NCBI GenBank assembly: GCA_039105265.1
Contig: JAPFFF010000011.1
Location: forward strand, 806,001-870,000
Direction: 5' to 3'
Source: Tritrichomonas musculus
Taxonomy: Eukaryota; Parabasalia; Tritrichomonadida; Tritrichomonadidae
DNA length: 64,000 nucleotides
Shown here: positions 46,986 to 55,854 of the stretch, one piece after another
Position numbering within the stretch: position 1 is the stretch's first letter
How the letters are laid out: each line of letters opens with the position of its first letter
The notes under the pieces: model-generated
Seen by the model: only the letters and a program-made list of their open reading frames with translations
The model's database searches: none
Told to the model about the DNA's origin: nothing
Program-made: the position numbers and the translations under genes

Positions 46986-47213
46986 ATGTCATTCGAGGAA
47001 CGCCGTGTATTAAGAGATTCAAATGGGCTCACGTATTTCAATCACCTGGAACGTCACATGCGAAGTAGGCGAACTATGAGTTGTACCAAACCCACAGTCC
47101 CAAAATATGAAGATAAGGGGTGTGTTGTGGATGACCCAATCATTAAGTCAACATCATCAACTCTACACCACTCACTCAATCACCAGGTAATCCCAAATAA
47201 TTCCAAGATCTAA
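46986..47213 (+). CDS. 75-aa basic small protein, E3
   Basis: The product starts MSFEERRVLRDSNGLTYFNH and has a basic helix (LERHMRSRRTMSCTKP) followed by a polar tail. The 54982 gene of E2 encodes a protein of the same size and charge, but the alignment is weak. Its end overlaps by 4 bp the end of the convergent 47210 gene. Real by its position and leader (TTTTTTCAAGATTAA), function unknown. Confidence 0.55.
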   Translation: MSFEERRVLRDSNGLTYFNHLERHMRSRRTMSCTKPTVPKYEDKGCVVDDPIIKSTSSTLHHSLNHQVIPNNSKI

Positions 47214-47644
47214 TGCCTCAGGAGACTGTTCACTGCATCAGTACACTCATTCACAGTACTGGTGAGCTGATTTATTTTTGTGGTGATCACGCCAATGGTG
47301 TTCTCCAGAGTGGTAATCCGCTTGGTGTATTCATCAACTGTTGACTGCAATGCATTGATGTCAGCTCGAATGCTTGCAAATTGGATCTCCACCAGGTTGT
47401 CATTATCGGCTTGCTTGGTGATCTTCTTGAGAAACACATTACTAGAGCCATCCTTGCCAGTGCGTTTGGTAATCCTGTACTCGCATTCGGGTGTGATTAT
47501 TTTGTAGGTTTTATTGAGGTAATTGGTGGTCTTCTCATTGAACATGTCCTTGTACTTCTGGTAGAACAGGTCGAACTCCTCTACTGAGTTGAACGTGCGT
47601 TGCTCCATCTTGTTATCATTTATAACTCTAATATCGCAATTCAT
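47210..47644 (-). CDS. Conserved coiled-coil Maverick family (also 61204-61512), E3
   Basis: The start was set at MNCDIRVINDNKMEQRTFNS (47644) because a TATATTTTTG leader lies just upstream and the earlier in-frame ATG precedes it. The 144-aa protein and the E2 protein share an ordered head (FNSVEEFDLFYQKYKD against FDSPDEFNLFYNKHKE, LNKTYKI, and YRITK), then a coiled coil (DINALQSTVDEYTKRITTLE and onward). The head is a compact alpha-beta domain and the tail probably trimerises. Function unknown; it lies beside the pVI-like and capsid genes, which suggests virion assembly. Confidence 0.72.
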   Translation of the reverse strand: MNCDIRVINDNKMEQRTFNSVEEFDLFYQKYKDMFNEKTTNYLNKTYKIITPECEYRITKRTGKDGSSNVFLKKITKQADNDNLVEIQFASIRADINALQSTVDEYTKRITTLENTIGVITTKINQLTSTVNECTDAVNSLLRH

Positions 47645-47694
47645 TTCAAAACGGACAAAAATATATTCATATGTATGTGGATATTCTATGATGA

Positions 47695-47946
47695 TCAAAC
47701 CTTGTCCAGTATGGATTTGCCTATATCATTAGCTTTGCTTACGTAATTGAGTCCAGTGCTGATGGTGTCTACAACTGGTCCAACACCTGGTATGAAGTCG
47801 GCGATTGGCTTGATCCTATTGATGATCCCCTTTCCAATATCAACTGCCCTTGGGATGTTGCGGATGACAGTTTGAGCTGCATTCTTGAGCTTACTGCCGA
47901 CGTTCTTGAAAGCGTTCTTAATCTTCTTGAAGATGCCAATACCCAT
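47695..47946 (-). CDS. Small basic-amphipathic pVI-like virion protein (83 aa), E3
   Basis: The start is MGIGIFKKIKNAFKNV at 47946, preceded by ACATTTTTGTATATACCAA. The first ~40 residues form a basic amphipathic helix (FKKIKNAFKNVGSKLKNAAQ), followed by a Gly/Pro/Ile-rich hydrophobic segment (ADFIPGVGPVVDTIS). This composition resembles the membrane-active pVI proteins of adenovirus and the minor capsid proteins of Polintons. It is divergent from the capsid gene across 47 bp. Related in type to 8121 (E1) and 61706 (E2). Confidence 0.65.
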   Translation of the reverse strand: MGIGIFKKIKNAFKNVGSKLKNAAQTVIRNIPRAVDIGKGIINRIKPIADFIPGVGPVVDTISTGLNYVSKANDIGKSILDKV

Positions 47947-47993
47947 TTGGTATATACAAAAATGTGATTTCAAGCTTTTTTCCAAGATACAAA

Positions 47994-49946
47994 ATGAGAT
48001 ACAGGAACGAAAGAGCTCACAATTTGAAATACGAGGTTGGGAATGTCAATGACACATTCCAGAAGATGCGAAATATCATCAATGTGAATGACGGTACCAG
48101 AAGCTTCTCATTTAGAACAGTCGATTGCCATGACCAGCCAGCCCCATTTCACCAAGGCCAGTACTCACAGATTTCATTAACACATCCCGACCACTTCATT
48201 AGCGATATCGACAAAGGCTTCCTCACATTCCACATCAAACTCGATTTGCAATTGAACACCGATTTGGCCAAATTGCAAGAGATCAATGATCCAAATAACT
48301 TCTATAAACTGTTTGTTGGATTTAAGTCCTCGAACCAATTATTCGACAGGCTAGAGATTCTCCATAACAATGTCAATGTCGGATATCAGCAAAATGAATG
48401 CATTCGCGAGGGCTTCCTATACTCGGTTTTGAAGCCAGAGACTGAGAAGATGCGCCGCAGATTCGTCCACAGCTTATGGGAGAACATCAGCAATTACAGT
48501 CAAACTCATGCTGGTTCATACGTTAATCTCAATAGCTTCAAGGATGGTGGTAAGACCACAACCGAATTCGACTTGAATGTACCATTTGATGACTTGCTTG
48601 CATTACAGGCATTTGACTTATTCCCCAACGGAATCATTGGTGATTTATCCATTAGATTCCAAGTCAGTCCAGCTGGTCTTGTTTGGGCTGCCATTGACCC
48701 ATACACAGTTGCTGAAGCCAAGGCATTCCTAGAAGATAATGATACTGTATCCCCAGAGGAACTCGATAAACTCAAACAAATCAAAGCACATGGACATCTC
48801 AAACACCAATTCACTCAAATCGGTAATGAGGCTATCATCCCAGGACCTGGTGATAATCCAAATCCACCATCTCCCGAACCAACACCAACTAAATATCAAT
48901 TGAAGTATGAAGTTAGAGAACAATACGTATCTGCATCTGGAGGTGATTTCGATGATCTGATTGAAAATTGTTCATTAATCTTTGCATTTACAGATGAAGA
49001 GTTTACTGAACTTGGAATTGAAAAGACTGATGATAATAAAGCAATTTGCCAAGCTCATTATACCAAAGAACATGGTAAATTACCTCAACCATCACATGCC
49101 GGTCATGTCTACGTCAATTTCGTATCTAAAACCGAAGCTAATAAATTGATGAGTGCCCATTACTCATCACAACCAGCAACACTCACTGTTAACCGAATGA
49201 CCATCACTCTCTGTAAGTCCAACATGCAAGGCTATGGAGTTTGTGAAGCCACTCGTGCAAGCATTGAATCCATATTACGTGAAGGCCTAGTAATCCCATC
49301 TCAAAAGGTCGATTACCATGCATTCCCAATTGCAGCAGCCGCTAACGGAATCAAGTCTACATTGAATATCCCATTAATCAATGTCACAAGCATGTCATTG
49401 TTGTTCCCCAAGCATCACAATGATTTGACTGTATTTGAGAATCCGGTTTACCAAAACTGCTTTTTGAATATCGGTGGTAAGAACTTCCCAGATGAGAATG
49501 TCAGTACCATTGGCGCCAGATTCTTCGAAAGCCAATTAACAGCTGGAGACCTCGATGGTATCACACTCCAATGTTCAAAGGAATTCGAAGATAGCTTCAC
49601 CATGCCCAAGAACGATGAAAATGGTGTCCGATATCGCAATACATTGAGTGATGCCACATCATTTGTATTCAATGTCCAAACTGAACGTGCATCTGCTGGA
49701 TACTGTTATGATGGCTTAGATGGTGGCAAAGGCAATATCCAAATTCAAGTCAATGGTCAACCAATATTCACTGGTGATAATGATACATATTACAAGATTA
49801 TCGAACCAAGTGGAGCCATTGTTAGACCACCACCTGTACAACTCTGTTTATGCAGAGACACCTACTTCAAGCTCTCACTCGATGGCCTTGAGTATATCGA
49901 TGATGAATCACCAGCTGGCTCACAAGTTGATCCAGAAATGGCATAA
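47994..49946 (+). CDS. Major capsid protein (double jelly-roll type), E3
   Basis: The 650-aa product starts MRYRNERAHNLKYEVGNVND; an upstream in-frame ATG at 47964 lies in the leader. It shares with the E1 capsid protein the stretch LSIRFQVSPAGLVWAAIDP (about residue 220; E1 LRLYFSTAGMVYCPVGF) and the overall order of strands. A Pro-rich linker (GPGDNPNPPSPEPTPTK) near residues 290-305 precedes an insertion domain, then ITSMSLLFPKH-like and EFEDSFTMPK segments and an end with RPPPVQLCLCRDTYFKLSL. It forms the capsid shell in this family. It is followed by 49989, 50620 and ATPase in the same direction. Confidence 0.8.
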   Translation: MRYRNERAHNLKYEVGNVNDTFQKMRNIINVNDGTRSFSFRTVDCHDQPAPFHQGQYSQISLTHPDHFISDIDKGFLTFHIKLDLQLNTDLAKLQEINDPNNFYKLFVGFKSSNQLFDRLEILHNNVNVGYQQNECIREGFLYSVLKPETEKMRRRFVHSLWENISNYSQTHAGSYVNLNSFKDGGKTTTEFDLNVPFDDLLALQAFDLFPNGIIGDLSIRFQVSPAGLVWAAIDPYTVAEAKAFLEDNDTVSPEELDKLKQIKAHGHLKHQFTQIGNEAIIPGPGDNPNPPSPEPTPTKYQLKYEVREQYVSASGGDFDDLIENCSLIFAFTDEEFTELGIEKTDDNKAICQAHYTKEHGKLPQPSHAGHVYVNFVSKTEANKLMSAHYSSQPATLTVNRMTITLCKSNMQGYGVCEATRASIESILREGLVIPSQKVDYHAFPIAAAANGIKSTLNIPLINVTSMSLLFPKHHNDLTVFENPVYQNCFLNIGGKNFPDENVSTIGARFFESQLTAGDLDGITLQCSKEFEDSFTMPKNDENGVRYRNTLSDATSFVFNVQTERASAGYCYDGLDGGKGNIQIQVNGQPIFTGDNDTYYKIIEPSGAIVRPPPVQLCLCRDTYFKLSLDGLEYIDDESPAGSQVDPEMA

Positions 49947-49988
49947 GAAATATGGCATTAGTGGTAAAAATATTTTTGCACTTTGGAA

Positions 49989-50609
49989 ATGTCTCTCCAT
50001 AAGGCTAGAATTCTATCAAGTGAGAATGATGCGAGTGTTAAGCAGGAGCAGAATGTGAATATTAAGATAGCCGCGAATAGACCTCCACCAGTTCAACCGG
50101 TATCATACCCTCAAGTCCCACAGATGCAACCCCAAATGGGATATACTAAAGGTCTAAACCCCGAAGAGGTATATACTCAAACTGGCACACAGGATGCAAA
50201 TTTTACTACACCCTCGACAACTGGTTCATATCCATCAGTTGCTCCAATAAACAGTCCTCCGACCGATCGTTCATTAGACCCCGACACTGACGACTTGGGT
50301 ACCAAAAATAAATTCCTCGAGATATTGCTGAATATCTATGAGACCAATCCACTGAGGATGAACAACTATCTTGTGTGTCATAGCAATACACTGATGGAGC
50401 TCATTAAGATACTCACTAAGGCTGACAAGGTTGAGTTGGTTATCAATGAGGACAGTGGGTGCACTGGTTGTGTTTCAAACTCGAAGTACATGAAAATCGA
50501 TAAGATATTGGTGTCCAAAAACGGGGTATCCAATGAGTTGAAATATGGATATAACCATGTATGGACCGAGCTCATAAGACACTCGATATCACTCAAAATT
50601 TGTATTTAA
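49989..50609 (+). CDS. Conserved ~180-206-aa Maverick family, E3
   Basis: Start at MSLHKARILSSENDASVKQE (49989), with TATTTTTGCACTTTGGAA just before. The first ~20 residues are nearly the same as in the E2 protein (55241: RQARILSSENDASVKQEQ). A Pro/Gln/Thr-rich middle follows, then the conserved domain ETNPLRMNNYLVCHSNTLME, KVELVINEDSGCTGC, KIDKILVSKNG and TELIRHSISLKICI. The E1 member is 11830. The family is conserved in all three elements and always lies among capsid and ATPase genes, but its function is not known to me. Confidence 0.75.
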   Translation: MSLHKARILSSENDASVKQEQNVNIKIAANRPPPVQPVSYPQVPQMQPQMGYTKGLNPEEVYTQTGTQDANFTTPSTTGSYPSVAPINSPPTDRSLDPDTDDLGTKNKFLEILLNIYETNPLRMNNYLVCHSNTLMELIKILTKADKVELVINEDSGCTGCVSNSKYMKIDKILVSKNGVSNELKYGYNHVWTELIRHSISLKICI

Positions 50610-50619
50610 ATTTGCATAA

Positions 50620-50769
50620 ATGTCCAGCGCTAGTGAAATCATTATGAATATACTATTGGGATTGATATTGGTGACCAATGTAGTTGAACTGCTATTACTG
50701 GTATCGCTTACAGCAGAAGATGAACCACCTGAGCTGACTGATGAGCTGAGGCGCACACTATATGCCTAA
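50620..50769 (+). CDS. 49-aa single-pass membrane protein, conserved in E2, E3
   Basis: Translation from the ATG at 50620 gives a product with a short polar head, a hydrophobic helix (IIMNILLGLILVTNVVELLL, residues 7-26) and a tail AEDEPPELTDELRRTLYA. The E2 counterpart at 61530 has the same plan and matching tail (AEDPPLDEEMRKKLYC). A TTTGCATAA leader precedes it. Conservation of the Asp-(x)-Pro-Pro-(x)-Leu and Leu-Tyr residues in two distant elements supports a real gene. Small membrane proteins in viruses can act in membrane penetration or release; that is only an analogy. Confidence 0.75.
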   Translation: MSSASEIIMNILLGLILVTNVVELLLLVSLTAEDEPPELTDELRRTLYA

Positions 50770-50788
50770 AAGCTTTATTTTTGATTAA

Positions 50789-51784
50789 ATGTTATATTAC
50801 AAGCGCCTACAACCAACCCTTTTCGACTATACATCTATTGAATTATCAGACAGTTCCAGTGAAGACCCAATTAATCTTGATACATTCGATAGGTACCAGA
50901 AGCAGCAACCGGTATCCAAGAGATTTGATGTTAATGGGAGTTTCACTCCCACCCGCATCTTCGATGTTGATGCGGCTATGAGTGAGGCCTATTCCAAGAA
51001 TAGGGATAAAATCACGAATGCATCCATAAGGCCAATCGCTAATGGGATCTATGCGTGGTACAATACTTTGAACATACTGGTGGCATCACAAGGCAAAGGC
51101 AAGAGCCATACAGTAATTCGCGATATCATTCAAATGAGTAGACTCAATAACGGGAGGTTTGGGGGAACCCCTGAGGATTCGCAGAATCCGTTCCACATGA
51201 TTGTGTATGTGAGTAAGAACGGTATTATAAATGATTCCACATTTGAATCTCAACGCGAGCTCATCAACTTGCCCATTGAGGTCGTCGCTGATAGTAATGC
51301 TGAACGGTATTTGAAGGAGCTCGATCTATGGAAGGAGCTGTATAACAAATATAGCTCAGTTGGGAAGGCTACAATCGACGAGTCCAAGCTGCAGCAGATG
51401 TTTGAGTTCCTCCATATCAACAAACTCGGGAAACCCAATGTACCACTCAACACCATAATCCTGTGCGAGGACTTCATTAAGAGCAAGCTGTTGAAGTCAG
51501 CATACTTCACAAACTATATCACCCAGTTGCGTCATAAGAACTCAATCGTATACATCAACATCCAGTTCTTCAAGGGGGTGCCAACCGATTACAAAAATAA
51601 CTGCACATCATTCTTCATATTCAATGGGTTCTCGCGACAGAAACTCAATTACATATATCAGCAGGTGAGCATACCTTGTGAGTTCGAGGAGTTGTGGCAA
51701 AAATATAGGACATTATCTGGACATGATTTCATATTGGTGAACACAGTTGAACATGATATGCAAGTGGTGTACTCAAAGGTTTAG
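50789..51784 (+). CDS. Genome-packaging ATPase (A32-like), E3
   Basis: The 331-aa product has a polar head of about 75 residues, then the P-loop region LVASQGKGKSHTVIRDI (~96-112), a Walker B-like strand NTIILCEDFIKSKLL (~220), and RHKNSIVYINIQFFKGVP (~250), matching E2 (RHTNISYFLLIQSWKGLA) and E1. It is longer at the amino end than the E1 enzyme. Leader GCTTTATTTTTGATTAA. It ends 4 bp inside the convergent 51781 gene. Role: packaging of the element DNA into capsids. Confidence 0.85.
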   Translation: MLYYKRLQPTLFDYTSIELSDSSSEDPINLDTFDRYQKQQPVSKRFDVNGSFTPTRIFDVDAAMSEAYSKNRDKITNASIRPIANGIYAWYNTLNILVASQGKGKSHTVIRDIIQMSRLNNGRFGGTPEDSQNPFHMIVYVSKNGIINDSTFESQRELINLPIEVVADSNAERYLKELDLWKELYNKYSSVGKATIDESKLQQMFEFLHINKLGKPNVPLNTIILCEDFIKSKLLKSAYFTNYITQLRHKNSIVYINIQFFKGVPTDYKNNCTSFFIFNGFSRQKLNYIYQQVSIPCEFEELWQKYRTLSGHDFILVNTVEHDMQVVYSKV

Positions 51785-52257
51785 GCAAACTCTGGGTCAG
51801 CATCCAATACCAAATCCTGATGCTTGCCGATGAATACATCAGGTTCTGCAATATCGTATTTTTCACGTAATTTGGCTATGAGATCCTTGGTATTTATGTT
51901 GGTTCTCTCAATCGAGTAGTTGTAATACGGGCATTCCTTGTATTCGTGCTTTTCGGTATTCCCATTTACGAAGAACTCCTGCATGTTGACACTCAATTTG
52001 CGTCTACTATTGGATGTCAATTTGACAAATTCGAGGTTCTCCTTGAGCTTATTAGGGTAGAATCTAATGGTTTCAGTACCATTCTGGAGTGATACATATA
52101 GGACCCTCGCGAGGTACAACGAGTTCTTCAAGTTGAATGGGAACTTGTCACATAATATCGCGAAATTGCATTGTGCAAATTCATCAGGCTTTGGCAATAG
52201 GGCTACTAGTGTGTTGATGTATTCGTAGACATTGGAGTAGCTTGGAGTGGCTTCCAT
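51781..52257 (-). CDS. Conserved ~150-aa Maverick family, E3
   Basis: The 158-aa product starts MEATPSYSNVYEYINTLVAL and aligns throughout with the E1 protein at 11362 (QCNFAILCDKFP, RVLYVSLQ, RFYPNKLKE, NSRRKLS, FFVNGNTEKHEY, YYNYSI, FIGKHQDLVL). The leader on the minus strand is GATTTTTTATCGCATCCCAA, of the same class as the leaders of the 30245 and 30651 genes. It is the outermost right-hand gene of E3, before the subterminal array and terminal repeat. Function unknown. Confidence 0.75.
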   Translation of the reverse strand: MEATPSYSNVYEYINTLVALLPKPDEFAQCNFAILCDKFPFNLKNSLYLARVLYVSLQNGTETIRFYPNKLKENLEFVKLTSNSRRKLSVNMQEFFVNGNTEKHEYKECPYYNYSIERTNINTKDLIAKLREKYDIAEPDVFIGKHQDLVLDADPEFA

Positions 52258-52347
52258 TTGGGATGCGATAAAAAATCAATATTCAAATATAAAAATAGGT
52301 TTTCCCAAAATCATCTGAGTACCAAAATATGGGATATTTTTGTCTGT

Positions 52348-52436
52348 CATAGGTGGTCTATAAGTGGGCTATAGGTGGTCCATAAGTGGGCTATAGGCGG
52401 GCCATAAGTGGGCCATAAGTGGTCCATATGCGGCCT
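52348..52436 (-). repeat. Right subterminal 12-bp repeat array of E3
   Basis: About eight units close to CATAGGTGGTCC and CATAAGTGGGCC, the reverse complement of the units at 30092-30186. It adjoins the inner edge of the right terminal repeat, whereas the left array is separated from its terminal repeat by one gene. Confidence 0.8.
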
Positions 52437-52452
52437 ATTTTTGGAATTTGTA

Positions 52453-52641
52453 TGGGATCCACACGGTTTTCAGGACTGGGATTCATCAAATACTCATTAT
52501 ACCTGATGATGAATGCTTTCACAGTACTGGTGGTCTGCATTTAAGTTGGGAAAAAATTTGTGTTTGAGATGGATTTCAGTAGTTTTGGATATCCAACAGT
52601 ACTAAACTATCTGACCCCGATTCTGCCCTGACATCACTACT
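52453..52641 (-). repeat. Right terminal inverted repeat of E3 (189 bp)
   Basis: Exact reverse complement of 29228-29416. It therefore also carries, on the minus strand, the leader and first 29 codons of the 29329 gene (ATG at 52540), which here run into the subterminal array and stop after about 20 further codons. Confidence 0.95.
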
Positions 52642-52647
52642 TCCGTC
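52642..52647 (+). repeat. 6-bp target-site duplication of E3, right copy (TCCGTC)
   Basis: Matches 29222-29227 exactly and directly abuts the last base of E3. Confidence 0.95.
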
Positions 52648-53776
52648 TGCTATGGCACGCCTATGGACCGTAAGTGGCACTCCTAAAGTTATAGAAAAAG
52701 AGAATCTCAACATGGAATTCCTATCTAAGCAGAGTGCGTATGTTGTCGAGATTGAAGTTACAAAAGTTAACAAACATTATCCTTTCCCTCTTCTTGTTCG
52801 CAAAGTAAATAACCTGAACTTAAATGATGATAATATAGATGAGCCTGTGACGATGATAGTAGATAACATTTACCTTACAGACCTCATACGTTTCCAGAAA
52901 ATAGAGTTCACATTGCTGAGAGGGTACTACTGGGATGGCAAGAAAGACTACACAATTCGCAAGGTCATTAGAGAAATCTTCAACAAGAGGCTCGAATACA
53001 AGAAGCAAAAAAATCCTCTCCAAAACTTATACAAACTTATCATGAACAGCTGCTATGGTAAAACTATAGAAAGGCCCACAGATAAAGAATTTAAGTATAT
53101 GTACGAGGGAGAAGAGCTAGACAAGTACTGGAAGAAGAATTATATGAAGATCAAGGAAGATGTACAGCTCCATAACTCAAAACTGCACTCCCTAAAAGTC
53201 CTAAAACCTATAGATGACCATTTTAATTTCTCCCTCTTAGGAATACAAGTTCTGTCCATGAGTAAGAGAATTATGAATGAAGTTATGTGCCTTGCCTACG
53301 ATATTGGATGTCACATATACTACCAAGATACAGATAGCATGCATATAGAGCTCGCAGATTTACCAAAACTTGAGAAAGCCTATAAAGAAATGTACGGAAG
53401 AGAACTCATAGGTAGTGATTTAGGACAATTCCACTCTGATTTCCCAACTATCAACAAGCATGATGAAATTCCTGTTGCCATTGAAAGTTACTTCCTGATG
53501 AAGAAAATGTATATTGACAAACTTACAGATTCCACAGGTGATATGGATTTTATGATTCGCGGTAAAGGTCTAACATTAAATTCTATAAAACATGCTGCAA
53601 AACAATTTGGTGGTGATTATATGAAACTTTACGAGCATCTCTACAATGGAAACTCAGTAATGTTTGATCTTACTCAGGGGCAGCCATGTTTCAAGTTCAA
53701 TTCCAACATGACTATCTCTACACTTACGAAATTCCAAAGAAAGATCAAAACAAATTACGAAGAAGGATATGAATGA
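52648..53776 (+). pseudogene. E2 polymerase region, right part (palm motifs B and C)
   Basis: The open stretch encodes the later part of a family B polymerase: NLYKLIMNSCYGKTIE (motif B), HIYYQDTDSMHIEL (motif C), the HNFSLLGIQ-like thumb-side segment DDHFNFSLLGIQVLSMSKRI, and a terminal region with DFMIRGKGLTLNSI. It resembles the E1 polymerase in order and spacing. Its left neighbour is the nested E3. Treated as a fossil of the E2 element. Confidence 0.8.
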
Positions 53777-53834
53777 ACATCACAAAAAAAGTTCACCATA
53801 TTTTTCTCTTCATTCTTTAGCTATATTTTTCTCT

Positions 53835-54961
53835 TTAATAATTCTTCTTTAATCTATATCTTGGCACAACTTGCTCTCTATTTTTGTTATCTCGCACTCT
53901 GTACAAACCTTCTTCATACCCTACTACAAAATGTTCTCCAGGCTGTACTACCCTTCTTCTTTTCATCATTGTATCTTTAGGATTGTAGACCTTTACATTA
54001 GCCCCCTTTTCTAATTTCCAATCTTTTCTGTTCATAATTTCATAGTTCTCTTGTACGATCTTCCTTACTATGAATTCTTCTAGGTCCGCATCATCTTGCA
54101 CCATCTTTGGAGTTACATCAAATCCTGCATACTTAGATAGAGTTTTATGAGGAGAATTATTATACTGCCACACAATTTCTGTCATAATATTTGGTGTTAT
54201 TCTTTCTACTTTCATTAAGTAAGCCATATCACGAATAGTACGTATGACTCTATCTATAATTCCCAGAGACGAGTGCAAAGGTTCCGTATGTCCTCCCACA
54301 GTTTGTCTTCTCACTTTTTCAAACTTAATTCTTTGTGGGAAATCATGATAAACATTTATAGCCTCCTCAGAGATAAAAGCTTTTTCTGCATCCCCTATTA
54401 ACTTTTCCACATATAGATTATCAAAGTCTACCATATCACCAAGAGCATTTATAAATACCTGCGCTGATTTTATTTCTCTTGTGATAACTCTATTACCGTT
54501 ATTCACTGCTACGTTTACAGGTCTAGCAAATAAGTAGCGAGTATTAATGTTGATAGCAATAAGGTACACTATATCCTGAGTCTGCATCAAGTCTATCAAG
54601 TATGTATATCTACTAGCGACAGAGTGCAGCTGAAAGTTTTTGATGTTCTCTTTAATGGTAAATTATTACAGTGGACCTCCTCTGTGTTCTTCCTAAGTCT
54701 ACTCTCTAATTCTTGTAACCTTGCTACCTTATTTTTGGACTTGAATCCTATGAAGTTATTTATAGGTGGCTCCCCTAATAAATCTCCATATTTTCTGACA
54801 TACCTTTTCTCATATTCTTTATACCAATTATCTAGCTTCCTCTTTGTAGGTCTAAAATCTTGCATAAGTAAGTTAAATTCGTTGTAGGTAAGCTTTTTAG
54901 GGTTTTCATTTACGAGCTGCTCTATTCTTACTCCCTCAAATGCTGATGAGAATAAATTCAT
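53835..54961 (-). pseudogene. E2 integrase region (rve type), broken
   Basis: Minus-strand sequence covers an amino-terminal helical part (MNLFSSAFEGVRIEQLVNEN, YKEYEKRYVRKYGDLLGEPP) and an integrase core with YLIAININTRYLFARPVN, VEKLIGDAEKAF, LGIIDRVIRTIRDMAYL and VWQYNNSPHKTLSKYAGF, then a carboxyl SH3/chromo-like part (GANVKVYNPKD, QVVPRYRLKKNY). The order and motifs match the integrases of E1 and E3. The coding region is no longer one open frame, in keeping with an old copy. It is divergent from the 54982 gene with a 20-bp spacer. Confidence 0.75.
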
Positions 54962-54981
54962 ACTTTTTATTTCAGCTAAAA

Positions 54982-55212
54982 ATGACAACATCCTTACCCC
55001 CGCTCAGAAGACCACATCAGAGAAGTACTTTTGCAACTCAAACCTTAAAGCAGATCAACAGTAGACTTCAATATTACAGGCGAGTTCTAAACACACCTAT
55101 GCCCGAAGATGAGAAAGGAATAATGAAAAGACAGAAATTACAAGCCAAATATGACAGAGATATGAAAGTTAGAAGATTATTAAACAGAGCTATTTCTAAT
55201 TATTATTCATGA
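54982..55212 (+). CDS. 76-aa basic protein, E2
   Basis: Start at MTTSLPPLRRPHQRSTFATQ. The product is strongly basic and helical (TLKQINSRLQYYRRVLNTPM, KRQKLQAKYDRDMKVRRLLN), which suggests nucleic-acid binding or packing against DNA. It is divergent from the integrase region with 20 bp between start codons, and 28 bp ahead of the 55241 gene. The E3 gene at 46986 is similar in size and charge and also adjacent to the integrase part, but the alignment is weak. Confidence 0.6.
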   Translation: MTTSLPPLRRPHQRSTFATQTLKQINSRLQYYRRVLNTPMPEDEKGIMKRQKLQAKYDRDMKVRRLLNRAISNYYS

Positions 55213-55240
55213 GAATTTTTTGTTTCTTGTTGATTATTAA

Positions 55241-55792
55241 ATGTCCAACACTCTTCGCCAAGCAAGAATTTTATCAAGTGAGAATGACGCTAGTGTAAAA
55301 CAAGAGCAGAGTACAAATGTTAACATAAAAATAACTCCCAACAAAAGTACTCCACAAGTTACATATCCTCAAGTTTCTCCTGTAAATTTTACTTCACAGA
55401 CGACAGCATCAGCATTTCCATCAGTACAAGCAACAAGCAGAGGTATAGCAGATTTGGGCACTGAGTTAGATACACTTGAGAAGAAAAACAAATTTTTAGA
55501 AATGCTGGTTGCCATGTATGAAACAAATCCTCTGAAAATCAATAGTTATGTAGTTTGTGATAGTAAATTGCTGATGAACATGATTAAACTTTTAACAGAC
55601 GCCGATAAAATAGAGTTAGTATTAGATGAAAGTGATGTTGGGTGTGGCTGTTCTCCCTCCATTAGTAAGTTCATCAAGATCGACAAAATTCTGGTATACA
55701 AAAATAACAAAGCCGAAGATCTAAAGTATGGTTATAACGAAATCTATACACAATTTATAAGATATGGTGTAAGTTTGAAAATTGTAGTGTAA
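55241..55792 (+). CDS. Conserved ~180-aa Maverick family, E2
   Basis: The 183-aa product starts MSNTLRQARILSSENDASVK, almost the same as the E3 member at 49989. After a Thr/Pro/Gln-rich linker comes the conserved domain: ETNPLKINSYVVCDSKLLMN, KIELVLDESDVGCGCSPSI, KIDKILVYKNN and TQFIRYGVSLKIVV. The conserved Cys pair after DES/NED is kept. The gene is open in this otherwise broken element. Leader TTGTTGATTATTAA. Function unknown. Confidence 0.75.
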   Translation: MSNTLRQARILSSENDASVKQEQSTNVNIKITPNKSTPQVTYPQVSPVNFTSQTTASAFPSVQATSRGIADLGTELDTLEKKNKFLEMLVAMYETNPLKINSYVVCDSKLLMNMIKLLTDADKIELVLDESDVGCGCSPSISKFIKIDKILVYKNNKAEDLKYGYNEIYTQFIRYGVSLKIVV

Positions 55793-55854
55793 GTAATGAA
55801 AAATAATAAATGAAAAATAATAATGATGAACATGAATTGCGAGCTTAATGACCC

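Larger units (their letters stand above)
29228..52641 (+). mobile_element. Polinton/Maverick element E3, whole and young, nested in E2
   Basis: The 23,414-bp element begins AGTAGTGATGTC and ends with its reverse complement. The terminal inverted repeats (29228-29416 and 52453-52641) are identical over 189 bp, and a TCCGTC duplication flanks it. It carries about 20 genes including PolB (32129), integrase (45381), capsid protein (47994), pVI-like protein (47695), ATPase (50789) and a KilA-N regulator (30651). Genes are closely packed on both strands. Identical ends, an intact duplication and open genes indicate recent insertion. Base composition is less A/T-rich than in E1. Confidence 0.95.
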
